Source: Metapseudomonas boanensis (GTDB lineage Bacteria; Pseudomonadota; Gammaproteobacteria; Pseudomonadales; Pseudomonadaceae). From it: a stretch of 64,000 bases of DNA. Under the pieces are notes generated by a model. It was given only the letters and a program-made list of their open reading frames with translations. It was not told where the DNA came from and did not search any database. Of the stretch, positions 28,246 through 38,311 are shown piece after piece. Location of the stretch: assembly GCF_018704125.1 (NCBI RefSeq), contig NZ_JAGTIS010000001.1, positions 186,001 to 250,000 on the forward strand. Direction: 5' to 3'. The translations under genes were made by a program, and so were the position numbers. Position 1 is the first letter of the stretch. The number at the start of each line of letters is the position of its first letter.

Positions 28246-28278
28246 GGGCTCGCTGGTACGCCAGCGACCCACTTTTTC
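28246..28278 (+). terminator. Terminator after leuB
   Basis: GGG-C-TCGCTGG pairs with CCAGCGA-CCC around a TACG loop, then ACTTTTTC. It divides the leu operon from asd. Confidence 0.75.
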
Positions 28279-28296
28279 TTGAAAGGTGTAGTTGTC

Positions 28297-29409
28297 ATGA
28301 AGCGTGTAGGTCTGATCGGTTGGCGCGGCATGGTGGGTTCCGTGCTCATGCAGCGAATGCTGGAAGAGCGGGATTTCGACCTGATCGAGCCGGTGTTCTT
28401 CACTACTTCCAATGTGGGTGGCCAAGGGCCTGCGGTCGGCAAGGAGATTGCCCCGCTGAAGGATGCCTACAGCATCGAGGAGCTGAAGACCCTCGATGTG
28501 ATCCTGACTTGCCAGGGCGGCGACTACACCAACGAGGTGTTCCCCAAGCTGCGCGAAGCCGGCTGGAACGGCTACTGGATCGATGCGGCCTCCAGCCTGC
28601 GCATGCAGGATGACGCTGTCATTGTCCTCGACCCGGTGAACCGCAAGGTGATCGACCAGTCGCTGGAAGGCGGCGTGAAGAATTACATCGGCGGTAACTG
28701 CACGGTCAGCCTGATGCTGATGGCCCTGGGCGGCCTGTTCGAGGCTGGTCTGGTCGAGTGGATGAGCGCCATGACCTATCAGGCGGCATCCGGCGCAGGC
28801 GCGCAGAACATGCGCGAGTTGATCAAGCAGATGGGCGCGATCAACGGTGCCGTCGCTGACGATCTGGCCAATCCGGCCAGTGCAATCCTCGACATCGATC
28901 GCAAGGTCGCCGAGGCCATGCGTAGCGAAGACTTCCCCACCGAGAACTTCGGAGTACCGCTGTCTGGTAGCCTGATTCCGTGGATCGACAAGGAGCTGCC
29001 GAACGGCCAGAGCCGCGAAGAGTGGAAAGGCCAGGCCGAAACCAACAAGATCCTCGGCCGGTTCAAGAGCCCGATCCCGGTGGATGGCATCTGCGTGCGC
29101 ATCGGCGCCATGCGTTGCCACAGCCAGGCGCTGACCATCAAGCTGAACAAGGATGTGCCGATCGCCGATATCGAAGGCATGATCAGCCAGCACAATCCCT
29201 GGGTGAAGCTGGTGCCGAACCAGCGCGAAATCAGCATGCGCGAACTGACGCCGACTGCCGTGACCGGTACTCTCAGCGTTCCGGTCGGCCGTCTGCGCAA
29301 GCTCAATATGGGGTCGCAATACCTGGGGGCCTTCACCGTCGGTGACCAGCTCCTGTGGGGTGCTGCCGAGCCCTTGCGCCGGATGCTGCGCATCCTGCTG
29401 GAACGTTGA
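28297..29409 (+). CDS. asd: Aspartate-semialdehyde dehydrogenase
   Basis: 370-residue NADPH enzyme making aspartate semialdehyde for lysine, methionine, threonine and diaminopimelate. N-terminal [10 protein letters not shown] binds NADP; the catalytic Cys135 lies in GGNCTVSL, and the [11 protein letters not shown] loop and EIxMRxLTP-like C-terminal segment follow. ATG 28297 is used rather than one 18 bp upstream because it gives the conserved [14 protein letters not shown] start and is preceded by GAAAGG. A degenerate paralogue follows. Confidence 0.96.
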   Translation: MKRVGLIGWRGMVGSVLMQRMLEERDFDLIEPVFFTTSNVGGQGPAVGKEIAPLKDAYSIEELKTLDVILTCQGGDYTNEVFPKLREAGWNGYWIDAASSLRMQDDAVIVLDPVNRKVIDQSLEGGVKNYIGGNCTVSLMLMALGGLFEAGLVEWMSAMTYQAASGAGAQNMRELIKQMGAINGAVADDLANPASAILDIDRKVAEAMRSEDFPTENFGVPLSGSLIPWIDKELPNGQSREEWKGQAETNKILGRFKSPIPVDGICVRIGAMRCHSQALTIKLNKDVPIADIEGMISQHNPWVKLVPNQREISMRELTPTAVTGTLSVPVGRLRKLNMGSQYLGAFTVGDQLLWGAAEPLRRMLRILLER

Positions 29410-29416
29410 TGGCCGG

Positions 29417-29497
29417 GGGTACCGATGAGGCTCGTCGGTACCCTGCGGTCCTTGATTGCCTGCATGCGGGGCGGCGGTTAAAGTGCCGCTCCCCGCA
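29417..29497 (+). other. Two hairpins between asd and the asd paralogue
   Basis: Hairpin A: GGGTACCGA (29417-29425) with TCGGTACCC (29435-29443). Hairpin B: TGCGGGG-CGGC (29465-29475) with GCCG-CT-CCCCGCA (29485-29497). Neither is followed by a T tract. They may attenuate or stabilise the message at this junction. Confidence 0.45.
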
Positions 29498-29516
29498 GCG
29501 CCAGAGGTAATCCCCC

Positions 29517-30527
29517 ATGAGCCAGTCCTTTGATATCGCCGTAATCGGCGCCACCGGCACCGTCGGCGAGACCCTCGTCCAGCTCCTCGAAGAGCGGGAT
29601 TTTCCAGTCGATAGTCTTTATCTGCTTGCCAGCAGCGAGTCTGCCGGCAGTTCCCTGCCGTTCAAAGGGCGTAACCTGCGTGTGCGGGATGTCGCTGATT
29701 TCGATTTTTCACAGGTGACGTTGGCGTTCTTCGCTGCCGGCGAAGCGGTCACCCGCAGCTTTGCGGAGCGCGCACAGGTCGCAGGCTGCTCGCTGATCGA
29801 TCTGTCAGGTGCGCTGACCCTGGACAAGGCGCCCTGCCTGGTGCCCGAAGCCAATGCGGGCGCGCTTCAAGGGCTAACCCGGCCCTATTCGCTGACCAGC
29901 CCCTCTGCGTCTGCTGTGGCACTCGCTTGTGTTCTGGCCCCGCTAGCAAACCAGTTGGGTTTGCGACATGTCACGGTCACTGCCTGTCTGGCGGTTTCCA
30001 GTCTTGGCCGGCAGGGTGTGAAAGAGCTGGCTCGTCAAACGGCTGAGTTGCTTAATGCGCGCCCGCTGGTGTCCCGTTTCTTTGATCGGCAGATTGCTTT
30101 CAACCTGCTGGCGCAGTCCGGTGATCCAGATTCCGAGGGGCACGCTGCGCTTGAGCGGCGCATGGCTGCTGAAATCAAGCAACTGCTGGGGCAGCCCGCC
30201 TTGTCGGTTGCTGCGACTTGCGCATTGGCACCCGTGTTTTTTGGCGATAGCTTCAGCGTTTCATTGCAGGTCGAGGGTGATGTGGACCTGCCGGCAGTGC
30301 TGGAACTTCTGCGCACGGCCCCCGGTGTCGAGTTGGTCGAAGAGGGCGATTATCCGACGGCGGTTGGTGATGCTGTTGGCCAGGATGCGATCTATGTCGG
30401 AAGAGTGCGGAGAGGGATCGATGGTCCGCGCGAGCTCAATTTGTGGATTGCTTCAGATAATGTGAGAAAAGGCGCTGCACTCAATGCCGTGCAGTCTGCC
30501 GAGTTGTTGATAAAACACTATCTGTAA
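29517..30527 (+). CDS. Asd-like paralogue without the catalytic cysteine (Usg family)
   Basis: 336 residues, same fold as aspartate-semialdehyde dehydrogenase with N-terminal IGATGTVGETLVQLLEER. At the place where active enzymes have N-C-(S/T) in a PNC motif, this protein has TSPSASAVALAC, so the nucleophile is lost, and the SGAG loop is also changed (VSSLGRQG). This matches the Usg group found beside asd or truA/fimV-type genes in gammaproteobacteria, whose role is unknown. It precedes fimV by 156 bp. Confidence 0.85.
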   Translation: MSQSFDIAVIGATGTVGETLVQLLEERDFPVDSLYLLASSESAGSSLPFKGRNLRVRDVADFDFSQVTLAFFAAGEAVTRSFAERAQVAGCSLIDLSGALTLDKAPCLVPEANAGALQGLTRPYSLTSPSASAVALACVLAPLANQLGLRHVTVTACLAVSSLGRQGVKELARQTAELLNARPLVSRFFDRQIAFNLLAQSGDPDSEGHAALERRMAAEIKQLLGQPALSVAATCALAPVFFGDSFSVSLQVEGDVDLPAVLELLRTAPGVELVEEGDYPTAVGDAVGQDAIYVGRVRRGIDGPRELNLWIASDNVRKGAALNAVQSAELLIKHYL

Positions 30528-30546
30528 AAGATACTTACCTGAAAGT

Positions 30547-30574
30547 TTGAAGAACTATTCTAGCTTGCTAATAC
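30547..30574 (+). promoter_or_regulatory. Candidate fimV promoter
   Basis: TTGAAG (30547-30552) and TAATAC (30569-30574) separated by 16 bp, about 110 bp before the fimV start. The leader includes a small CCCGC-AAC-GCGGG hairpin at 30644-30656. Confidence 0.5.
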
Positions 30575-30683
30575 TGGCTTGGCTTTGTCGTTGATGGGGA
30601 ATCGCCGTCCGGGCGCATACAGGCAGCGACTTAAGACCTTCCTCCCGCAACGCGGGAAAAAGAAAATACAAGGGAATCACTCT

Positions 30684-33551
30684 ATGGTTCGGGTTCGCAA
30701 ACTGGTGCTGGCAATTGCGGCTGCATCCGCGCTGACTTCCGGTATGGCACATGCGCTTGGGCTCGGGGAGGTTACCCTGCGGTCCTCGCTGAATCAGCCG
30801 CTGGTCGCGGAAATCGAGCTGTTGGAAGTTCGTGACCTCGCTTCCGCAGAGGTCAAGCCAGGCCTGGCACCGGCCGAGGAGTTCTCCAAGGCAGGTGTGG
30901 ACCGCCAGTATTTTCTGTCCGATCTCAAGTTCACGCCGGTGATCAAGCCTAACGGCCGAAGCGTTATCCGGGTGACGTCCACGAAGCCGGTGCGCGAGCC
31001 TTATTTGAACTTCCTCGTCGAGGTGCTCTGGCCCAATGGCCGGCTGCTCCGCGAATACACCCTGCTGCTGGATCCGCCGCTGTACTCGCCACAGACTGCT
31101 GTTGCTGCGGCTCCGCAAATTCCGGTAGCCGCTGCTGCTCCCGCGCCTCGCCCTGTGGTAGAGGCGGCGCCGGTAAGGACTGCACCGGTGGCACCTGCCG
31201 CACCGCGCCCAGCCGCGCCTGCGCCGGTAGCTCCTCCAGCAAGAAAGGCCGAGGCCGACCAGTACCGCACTACCTCGCGTGACACCCTTTGGGATATCGC
31301 GCAGCGCACACGCTCCGGCGGTTCCGTGCATCAGGCAATGCTCGCCATTCAGGACCTCAATCCGGATGCCTTCATCGGTGGCAACATCAATCGACTGAAG
31401 AGTGGTCAGGTGCTTCGACTGCCTGATGACCAACAGATCGCTAGCCGTTCGCAGGCAGAGGCCATTGCTCAGGTTGCCGCGCAGAATACCTCCTGGCGGG
31501 AAAGCCGCAGTCTGGCAGGCGAGGGCAAGCGTCAAGTGGATGCAACCAAGCGTGCAAGCGCCGGTGATGCGCCGTCCGAGGTAGAAAATAAAGACAGCCT
31601 GCGCCTGGTTTCTGCCGAAAGTGGCAAAGCTTCAAGCGGCAGTGACAAAGGTGGAGACGCTGAAAGCAAGGCGCTCAACGACAAGCTGGCTGTTACCCAG
31701 GAAAGCCTCGATTCCAGTCGTCGCGAAAACGATGAGCTGAAGAGTCGCGTCAGCGACTTGCAGAGCCAGATGGACAAGCTGCAGCGGCTTATTCAGCTCA
31801 AGGACGACCAGCTGGCGAAGCTGCAGGCCGATATGTCGGCCGTTGGCAGTCAGGCGCCTGCACCGACATCCGCGGCGGCGCCAGTTGCTGGTGAGGCCAA
31901 GCCACAAGTAGTAGAGGATCCGGTTGAACCGCCTGTAGATGCTCCTGCCGCAGTTCCAGAGGCGGCGTCACAACAACCGGCCGACCTGGAGGCTCAGGCA
32001 CAGATGCCGATTGCCTCCGAGCCGTCTCAGTCAGTTGCACCGGCTGCCCCGGTAGTGTCGGAGCCGCCCGTGCAAGCCACTCCCGCAGCGGCTCCGGCAC
32101 CTGCCTCGGCGCCTGTGGAGGAGCAGGGCGGTAACCTGTTCGACGATCTGCTGGCCAATCCGATGCTTCTGGGGATTGCCGGTGGGAGCGCGCTGGTCGC
32201 GCTTCTTGTATTGCTGATGATTCTTTCCCGTCGCAATGCCCTTAAGGAAAGTGAACTGCAGAGCAGCCTTGCGGCCCAGGACGACGAGAGCATCTTCGAC
32301 ACCGATCTGGACCTGAAAGACGATAGCTTCGCGGCATTTGCTGGCGCCGAGCTGGAGTCAGCAGTGGTCGAAACGCCTCCGACGAGCACCCCCAAGACCG
32401 AGGACAAAATCACGGCCCAGACGAGCGATGTGATCAGTGAGGCGGATATCTACATCGCCTACGGTCGCTTCAATCAGGCAGCCGAGCTGCTGCAAGGTGC
32501 CATCAATGAGGAGCCTCAGCGCGCCGACCTGCGCCTCAAGCTGATGGAAGTCTATGCTGAGCTGGGGGATCGAGAGGGCTTTGCTCGCCAGGAGCGCGAG
32601 TTGAACGAGATCGGGCGCTCGGCCGCGGAGATTGATCAGCTCAAGGCCAAGTATCCGGCAATCGTCATGGCAGCCGCGGGAGCGGTTGGTCTGGCCGCGA
32701 TCGACGACATCGACAGTTTCAGCCTGGATAACCTAATGCTCGATGAGGTCGCACCGGCAGCGACCGTTGCGCCAGGGGAGGACCTTGACGACGCGTTCGA
32801 TCTTAGTCTGGATGACCTTGATTCTGACCTGGAAATCGAGTTGGCAGGCGACAAGCCAGTTCGGACCGAGTCGGCCGAGCCAAGCCTGGAGTTGTCGGAT
32901 ACAGTCGAACTCGACGCGCCTGCCAAGCCGGTCAGTGACCTTGACTTCGATCTGAGCTTCAGTGCTGACGACAAGGCACTGCCGCAGGGTGAAGGTGCTA
33001 TCGACCTGAGTGACGAGCTGGCTGACTTCAGCCTCGACCTTGAGTCGCCCGCCCAGTCGCTCGCGGACGAAGATGACTTCCTGCTCAGTCTCGACGAGGA
33101 TCTGGACGTTCCGGCTGTTGCAGTCGAAGGGGTGGCCCCCTCTGTTGCCGGGCTTCCGGACGTCGGAGTCCAGGACATGCCGGCGGACTTCGATCTGTCA
33201 CTGGCCAACGAACTCGGGATAGAGCCGCTTGCCGACAACGACAGTTTCGCAGCCCAGCTAGACGAAGTGAGCGCCGATCTGGATCAGTTGTCCGAGCGCT
33301 TGCAGCAGCAGGATGTTTTGACCGCTCGTGAGCCAGCAGCGCCTGCGCTGGCCGAAATGGCGCCGGAGGAGGATGACGATTTCGACTTCCTCTCGGGCAC
33401 CGATGAAACCGCGACCAAACTGGACTTGGCTCGTGCCTATATCGATATGGGTGACACTGAAGGTGCTCGCGACATCCTCGACGAGGTTCTGTCCGAGGGC
33501 AGTGATACCCAGCAAGAGGAAGCGCGCGAACTGATCGCCCGTCTCAGCTGA
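30684..33551 (+). CDS. fimV: Peptidoglycan-binding motility hub protein FimV
   Basis: 955-residue inner-membrane protein required for type IV pilus assembly and twitching. Signal peptide (residues 1-25), a conserved periplasmic domain beginning LGLGEVTLRSSLNQPLVAEIEL, a LysM peptidoglycan-binding motif (YRTTSRDTLWDIAQRTR...LKSGQVLRLP, about 194-250), a Pro/Ala-rich segment and coiled coil, one membrane helix (LLGIAGGSALVALLVLLMIL near 495), then a very acidic cytoplasmic region and C-terminal TPR-like domain (TKLDLARAYIDMGDTEGARDILDEVL). ATG 30684 gives the signal peptide; an AGGGAA precedes it. Confidence 0.95.
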   Translation: MVRVRKLVLAIAAASALTSGMAHALGLGEVTLRSSLNQPLVAEIELLEVRDLASAEVKPGLAPAEEFSKAGVDRQYFLSDLKFTPVIKPNGRSVIRVTSTKPVREPYLNFLVEVLWPNGRLLREYTLLLDPPLYSPQTAVAAAPQIPVAAAAPAPRPVVEAAPVRTAPVAPAAPRPAAPAPVAPPARKAEADQYRTTSRDTLWDIAQRTRSGGSVHQAMLAIQDLNPDAFIGGNINRLKSGQVLRLPDDQQIASRSQAEAIAQVAAQNTSWRESRSLAGEGKRQVDATKRASAGDAPSEVENKDSLRLVSAESGKASSGSDKGGDAESKALNDKLAVTQESLDSSRRENDELKSRVSDLQSQMDKLQRLIQLKDDQLAKLQADMSAVGSQAPAPTSAAAPVAGEAKPQVVEDPVEPPVDAPAAVPEAASQQPADLEAQAQMPIASEPSQSVAPAAPVVSEPPVQATPAAAPAPASAPVEEQGGNLFDDLLANPMLLGIAGGSALVALLVLLMILSRRNALKESELQSSLAAQDDESIFDTDLDLKDDSFAAFAGAELESAVVETPPTSTPKTEDKITAQTSDVISEADIYIAYGRFNQAAELLQGAINEEPQRADLRLKLMEVYAELGDREGFARQERELNEIGRSAAEIDQLKAKYPAIVMAAAGAVGLAAIDDIDSFSLDNLMLDEVAPAATVAPGEDLDDAFDLSLDDLDSDLEIELAGDKPVRTESAEPSLELSDTVELDAPAKPVSDLDFDLSFSADDKALPQGEGAIDLSDELADFSLDLESPAQSLADEDDFLLSLDEDLDVPAVAVEGVAPSVAGLPDVGVQDMPADFDLSLANELGIEPLADNDSFAAQLDEVSADLDQLSERLQQQDVLTAREPAAPALAEMAPEEDDDFDFLSGTDETATKLDLARAYIDMGDTEGARDILDEVLSEGSDTQQEEARELIARLS

Positions 33552-33554
33552 CAG

Positions 33555-34415
33555 ATGACCCAAGCAGTACCCGCAGCGGCAGCCCCTTCGGCTGCCGCTG
33601 GCATTTACAGAATCGCGCTCGGCGTCGAGTACAAAGGCTCGCGCTATAGGGGCTTCCAGCGTCAACGGGCAGGTGTTCCGTCGATCCAGGAATCCTTGGA
33701 AAAGGCTCTTGCCAAAGTCGCTGGTGGCGCCCCGGTGGCTCTCAGTTGTGCGGGGCGTACTGATGCCATGGTGCATGCCAGTGGCCAGGTGGTGCACTTC
33801 GATACGCCGGTAGTCCGCACCATGCATTCCTGGGTCATGGGCGCCAACATGAACCTGCCGGGTGATATTAGCGTGACCTGGGCGCAAGAGATGCCCAAGC
33901 ATTTCGACGCGCGCTTCAGTGCCATGGCGCGGCGTTACCGCTATGTGATCTACAACGATTCCATCAGGCCTGCCCACCTGGCTGAAGAAGTGACCTGGAA
34001 CCATCGCCCGCTGGATATCGAGCGCATGCGTGAAGCGGCTCGGTGCCTGGTCGGCACCCATGATTTCAACGCATTTCGCGCAAGCCAATGCCAGGCCAAG
34101 TCTCCGATCAAGACCGTTCACCACCTGCAGGTCATCGAGCAGGGGCGTTTCATCGTACTGGACGTTCGCGCCAATGCTTTCCTCCACCACATGGTGCGGA
34201 ACATTGCCGGTGTGCTGATGACTATCGGTGCCGGGGAGCGGCCGGTGGAGTGGGCGCAGCAGGTGCTTGAGGCGCGCAGTCGGCACGAGGGGGGCGTCAC
34301 CGCTCATCCGTATGGGCTGTATCTGGTGCGCGTCGAATATCCGGAGGAGTTCCAGCTACCCGAGCGCTACCTCGGTCCGCACTTCCTTTCCGGTCTTGTG
34401 GATGTCGCCGGCTGA
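33555..34415 (+). CDS. truA: tRNA pseudouridine(38-40) synthase
   Basis: 286 residues. Catalytic Asp70 lies in [18 protein letters not shown] (usual form GRTDAGVHA, here Met replaces Gly). RYRYVIYND and [12 protein letters not shown] are further family blocks. It modifies U38-U40 in tRNA anticodon arms. It starts 3 bp after fimV; the first 16 residues are Ala/Pro-rich and encoded by a strong hairpin, so a slightly later start cannot be excluded, though no alternative start with a better site was seen. Confidence 0.94.
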   Translation: MTQAVPAAAAPSAAAGIYRIALGVEYKGSRYRGFQRQRAGVPSIQESLEKALAKVAGGAPVALSCAGRTDAMVHASGQVVHFDTPVVRTMHSWVMGANMNLPGDISVTWAQEMPKHFDARFSAMARRYRYVIYNDSIRPAHLAEEVTWNHRPLDIERMREAARCLVGTHDFNAFRASQCQAKSPIKTVHHLQVIEQGRFIVLDVRANAFLHHMVRNIAGVLMTIGAGERPVEWAQQVLEARSRHEGGVTAHPYGLYLVRVEYPEEFQLPERYLGPHFLSGLVDVAG

Positions 34416-34471
34416 CGCTGTCGTGGTCCTTTGCTAACATCCTTGGCCTTTATCTTGAAGGTGCCAGCATC

Positions 34472-35104
34472 TTGTCAGCTGTTCGCGTCAAAATCTGCGG
34501 AATCACCCGTGTCGAGGACGCCTTGGTCGCCGCTGCCGCTGGCGCGGATGCCATCGGCCTGGTGTTCTACGCCAAGAGTCCTCGGGCCGTGAGCGTCGAG
34601 CAAGCCAAGGCGATCATCGCTGCGCTGCCGCCCTTCGTGACCAGCGTCGGCCTCTTCGTTGACATGCCACGGTCAGAATTGCAACGCATCCTTGCCGAGG
34701 TGCCGCTGGACCTGTTGCAGTTCCACGGCAACGAAAGTCCGGAGGATTGTGTCGGTTATGGGCGGCCCTTCATCAAGGCCTTGAGGGTCAGGCCGGGAGA
34801 CGATATCACTGCTGCGGTCGCGCGCTACCCGAATGCTTCGGGCGTGCTGCTGGATACTTATGTCCCAGGCATTCCCGGGGGGACCGGAGAGGCTTTCGAC
34901 TGGGATCTGGTGCCGCACGATCTTTCAAAGCCGGTGGTGCTGGCAGGTGGCTTGACCCCCGCGAACGTCGCTGCGGCAGTTCGCCAGGTCAATCCTTATG
35001 CCGTTGATGTCAGTGGTGGGGTGGAAGCGAGCAAGGGAATCAAGGATGCCGACAAGGTGCGTGCCTTCGTTGGCCAGGCACGACTCGGTGCTTCGGGCTT
35101 ATAG
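34472..35104 (+). CDS. trpF: Phosphoribosylanthranilate isomerase
   Basis: 210-residue TIM-barrel enzyme of tryptophan synthesis. The N-terminal catalytic [11 protein letters not shown] (Cys near residue 9), [27 protein letters not shown] and the phosphate-binding [15 protein letters not shown] are all typical. The start codon is TTG, with GAAGG ten bases upstream; no ATG or GTG fits. Separated from other trp genes, as usual in Pseudomonas. Confidence 0.94.
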   Translation: MSAVRVKICGITRVEDALVAAAAGADAIGLVFYAKSPRAVSVEQAKAIIAALPPFVTSVGLFVDMPRSELQRILAEVPLDLLQFHGNESPEDCVGYGRPFIKALRVRPGDDITAAVARYPNASGVLLDTYVPGIPGGTGEAFDWDLVPHDLSKPVVLAGGLTPANVAAAVRQVNPYAVDVSGGVEASKGIKDADKVRAFVGQARLGASGL

Positions 35105-35382
35105 GTCGATTGGCAGGATCCCCTTCTGGCGCGTTGCCTGCATATGTGACGGACGGCTGCCCACTGCCGTCCATAAGCGAGTTGCCCGAGTAGGCACGGC
35201 CCGCGGGGCACGCAGCGTGGCTGCGTCGAGCGGGTCTGGATTGTTCGAGAGACGGCCCTGGTCGATATGACGCTGGTGCACGCTGCGCCAGATTGGGTCG
35301 CAACATTGAATTCGCTCAAGGGCATGCGCGGGGCTGGATTGACGGCGCGTGCCCGGGCCTGAAAGCTGTGGAGAACTAGAGC
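35105..35382. other. 278-bp gap between trpF and accD
   Basis: No recognisable gene. It holds a possible stem around 35210-35234 (CCCGC ... ACGCAG ... CTGCGT ... GCGGG) without a T tract, and a 31-codon ATG frame (35267-35362) with no ribosome-binding site. Confidence 0.5.
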
Positions 35383-36255
35383 ATGAGCAACTGGCTGGTA
35401 GACAAGCTGATCCCTTCGATCATGCGTTCCGAGGTGAAGAAAAGCTCGGTGCCCGAAGGCCTCTGGCACAAGTGCCCGTCCTGCGAGGCGGTGCTGTACA
35501 AGCCGGAGCTCGAAAAGACGCTGGACGTTTGCCCCAAGTGCAACCATCACATGCGCATCAATGCGCGTACTCGCCTGAACATCTTCCTTGACCCTGAAGG
35601 GCGCGAGGAACTGGGTGCTGACCTGGAACCAGTTGATCGCCTCAAATTCCGTGACAGCAAGAAGTACAAGGATCGCCTCGCCGCCGCGCAGAAGGATACC
35701 GGTGAGAAGGATGCCCTGATCGCGATGCGCGGCACTCTGCACAAGATGCCAGTGGTGGCCTGTGCGTTCGAGTTCTCTTTCATGGGCGGCTCGATGGGCG
35801 CTATCGTGGGTGAGCGCTTCGTTCGCGCCGCCAATGCAGCCCTTGAGCAGCGTTGTCCGCTGGTCTGCTTCTCTGCTTCCGGCGGTGCGCGTATGCAGGA
35901 AGCGCTGATTTCGCTGATGCAGATGGCCAAGACCTCGGCAGCGCTGGCGCGCCTGCGTGAGGAAGGCATTCCGTTCATCTCTGTGCTGACCGACCCGGTC
36001 TACGGTGGCGTTTCCGCCAGTCTGGCGATGCTGGGCGATGTGATCGTTGGCGAGCCGCGTGCCCTGATCGGCTTTGCAGGACCGCGAGTGATTGAGCAGA
36101 CTGTTCGCGAAAAACTGCCGGAAGGCTTTCAGCGCAGCGAGTTTCTGCTTGAGCATGGCGCCATCGATATGATCATTCCGCGTGCCGAACTGCGTGACCG
36201 CCTGGGGCGCTTGCTCGCCCAGATGACACGCCAGTCTTCGCCGGTTGTCGCATGA
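35383..36255 (+). CDS. accD: Acetyl-CoA carboxylase carboxyltransferase subunit beta
   Basis: 290 residues. N-terminal zinc ribbon with four cysteines ([15 protein letters not shown]...VCPKCNHH, residues 28-50), then the crotonase-like carboxyltransferase domain ([55 protein letters not shown]). With AccA it transfers the carboxyl group from biotin to acetyl-CoA to give malonyl-CoA. The stop overlaps the start of folC by 4 bp. Confidence 0.97.
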   Translation: MSNWLVDKLIPSIMRSEVKKSSVPEGLWHKCPSCEAVLYKPELEKTLDVCPKCNHHMRINARTRLNIFLDPEGREELGADLEPVDRLKFRDSKKYKDRLAAAQKDTGEKDALIAMRGTLHKMPVVACAFEFSFMGGSMGAIVGERFVRAANAALEQRCPLVCFSASGGARMQEALISLMQMAKTSAALARLREEGIPFISVLTDPVYGGVSASLAMLGDVIVGEPRALIGFAGPRVIEQTVREKLPEGFQRSEFLLEHGAIDMIIPRAELRDRLGRLLAQMTRQSSPVVA

Positions 36256-37538
36256 CGCAGAGAACCCTTGCCGACTGGCTCGCCTATCTCGAGCGGCTCC
36301 ATCCCACCGCAATCGACATGGGGCTGGATCGCAGTCGCGTGGTTGCGGCCAGGCTTGGTCTTGGCAAGCCGGCGCCGAAAGTGGTCACGGTCACGGGCAC
36401 AAATGGCAAGGGTTCGACCTGCGCCTTCCTCGCCTCGTTGCTGCGTGCCCAAGGCAAGAAGGTCGGCGTCTACAGTTCGCCTCACCTGCTGCGCTACAAC
36501 GAGCGGGTCAATCTCGATGGTCGGGAAGCCGATGACCAGTCGCTCTGCGATGCGTTCGCCGCTGTCGAGACCGCGCGCGGCGAGATTTCGCTGACGTACT
36601 TCGAGATGGGGACGCTGGCAGCGTTCTGGTTGTTCCAGCGGTCGAATCTCGATGTCGTGGTTCTGGAAGTCGGCCTGGGTGGCCGGCTGGATGCCGTCAA
36701 TCTGGTCGACGCCGACCTGGCGCTGGTCACCAGCATCGGCCTGGACCATGCCGACTGGCTGGGTGACACCCGGGAGAGCGTGGCGTTCGAGAAGGCAGGG
36801 ATCTTCCGGCACGGTGTGCCGGCCCTTTGCGGGGATCTTGATCCGCCTCGGCCGCTGCTCGAGCAGGCCGGGAACTTGCAGGCACCGCTGTTCCTCCGGG
36901 GGCGGGATTTTGATCTGGCGCTTGGCGAATCGACCTGGCACTGGCGTGGTCTGGATAGCGCCGGCAAGGTGCTTGAGCTTCACGACCTGCCTTTGCTTGA
37001 TCTGCCGATGGAAAACGCCGCCCTGGCCCTGCAGGCTTATGCATTGCTTGGCTTGCCGTGGCAGCCAGCGGCTCTGCAGGATGCGTTGGCAGCCACGCGT
37101 GTGACCGGGCGCCTGGATCGCCGTAGTGCCATGTGGCATGGCAGGCCAGTCACCCTCCTGCTGGATGTTGGCCATAACCCCCACGCGGCGGAGTATTTGG
37201 CGCAGCGCCTGATGAGCCGTCCTATCGCAGGGCGTCGTCTTGCCGTGTTCGGCTTGCTGGCCGACAAGGACCTCGTTGGCGTTTTGCGTCCGTTGCAAGC
37301 GCAGCTGGCGCATTGGAATGTTGCTCCGCTGCCCACTCCGCGCACTCGACCCGCTGGCGAGCTGCATGCGGCATTGACGAATCTTCACGCAAGCGTCAGT
37401 GTCCACGAAAATATCGCCGAGGCACTCGACGCCGCGTGTGAGCATGCTGCAGCCGACGATGAGATCCTGGTGTTCGGTTCGTTTTATTGCGTGGCGGAAG
37501 CCCTGAGCTGGCTGGAGCGCCTCGCAGAGGGGGAGTAA
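36252..37538 (+). CDS. folC: Dihydrofolate synthase / folylpolyglutamate synthase
   Basis: 428 residues of the Mur ligase fold. ATP-binding [18 protein letters not shown] (about 47-64), [24 protein letters not shown] and [13 protein letters not shown]-type block ([14 protein letters not shown]) are present; the C-terminal domain has [14 protein letters not shown]. It adds glutamate to dihydropteroate and to folates. Overlaps accD by 4 bp and is followed after 6 bp by a SPOR gene. Confidence 0.95.
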   Translation: MTQRTLADWLAYLERLHPTAIDMGLDRSRVVAARLGLGKPAPKVVTVTGTNGKGSTCAFLASLLRAQGKKVGVYSSPHLLRYNERVNLDGREADDQSLCDAFAAVETARGEISLTYFEMGTLAAFWLFQRSNLDVVVLEVGLGGRLDAVNLVDADLALVTSIGLDHADWLGDTRESVAFEKAGIFRHGVPALCGDLDPPRPLLEQAGNLQAPLFLRGRDFDLALGESTWHWRGLDSAGKVLELHDLPLLDLPMENAALALQAYALLGLPWQPAALQDALAATRVTGRLDRRSAMWHGRPVTLLLDVGHNPHAAEYLAQRLMSRPIAGRRLAVFGLLADKDLVGVLRPLQAQLAHWNVAPLPTPRTRPAGELHAALTNLHASVSVHENIAEALDAACEHAAADDEILVFGSFYCVAEALSWLERLAEGE

Positions 37539-37544
37539 AGGGGA

Positions 37545-38216
37545 ATGGCTGTGCTGGACAAGGGACTCAAGCAACGCATCGTTGGTGCGCTGGTGCTCGT
37601 AGCACTGGCTGTGATCTTCTTGCCCATGCTTTTCAGTCGTGAGGATGAGTTGCGCCAGGTAGTCGTCGAGGCGCCACCTATGCCGAAAGCGCCGGAGATG
37701 CCGCCGGTTGAGCTTGAGCAGGTGCAGGTCCCCGAGCCCCAGGCGCTCCCGCAGGAGCCTGTCCCGCCGCTGGATCCGGTTACGGGTGACCAGGCCGTGA
37801 CACCCGATGCTGCTCCGGTGCCTGAGTCAGCACCGGCTCCTGCCCAGCCGGCTCCATCCGCTGCCCCCGGTGCTCCGGTCGAGCAGCCGGTGGCCCCTCC
37901 GGCACCCGCTCCGGCCGTGCAGACGCCGCCGCCCGCGGTGGCGAAAGTGGAAGAGAAGCGCCTGGATGCCAATGGCCTGCCGGTCAGTTGGTCCATCCAG
38001 TTGGCCAGCCTGTCCAGCCGGGCGAGTGCAGAAAACCTACAGAAAACTCTGCGCGGTCAGGGCTACAACGCTTATATCCGCAGTGTGGAAGGCATGAATC
38101 GTGTGTTCGTCGGCCCGGTCATCGAGCGGGCAGAAGCGAATCGCCTGCGTGACCAGCTGAGCCGTCAGCAGAAGCTGAATGGTTTCGTCGTCCGCTTTCA
38201 GCCGGAAAAGGGCTGA
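37545..38216 (+). CDS. SPOR-domain protein (DedD-like)
   Basis: 223 residues: a short cytoplasmic N-terminus, one membrane helix (IVGALVLVALAVIFLPMLF, residues 12-30), a long Pro/Ala-rich periplasmic linker, and a C-terminal SPOR domain (SWSIQLASLSSRASAENLQKTL ... NRVFVGPVIERAEANRLRDQL) that binds denuded septal peptidoglycan. It has the DedD layout and is in the DedD position between folC and cvpA, so a septal role is likely. Confidence 0.88.
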   Translation: MAVLDKGLKQRIVGALVLVALAVIFLPMLFSREDELRQVVVEAPPMPKAPEMPPVELEQVQVPEPQALPQEPVPPLDPVTGDQAVTPDAAPVPESAPAPAQPAPSAAPGAPVEQPVAPPAPAPAVQTPPPAVAKVEEKRLDANGLPVSWSIQLASLSSRASAENLQKTLRGQGYNAYIRSVEGMNRVFVGPVIERAEANRLRDQLSRQQKLNGFVVRFQPEKG

Positions 38217-38246
38217 TCGGAAAGGATTATTGGGACCTTTCTGATC
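38215..38246 (+). other. 11-bp hairpin between the SPOR gene and cvpA
   Basis: GATCGGAAAGG (38215-38225) pairs with CCTTTCTGATC (38236-38246), one G-T pair, 10-nt loop. It starts within the SPOR gene stop codon and has no T tract, so it may slow decay or partly attenuate read-through. Confidence 0.5.
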
Positions 38247-38311
38247 CGCGGGTTACCGGAGTTGAAGGGCTCTGCTAAAATGCAGCGCCTTTTCAGTTTG
38301 TGGGCTGCACT

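Noticed and set aside
35267-35362. 31-codon ATG frame before accD
   Set aside because: No ribosome-binding site, no recognisable sequence and poor distinction from random open frames.
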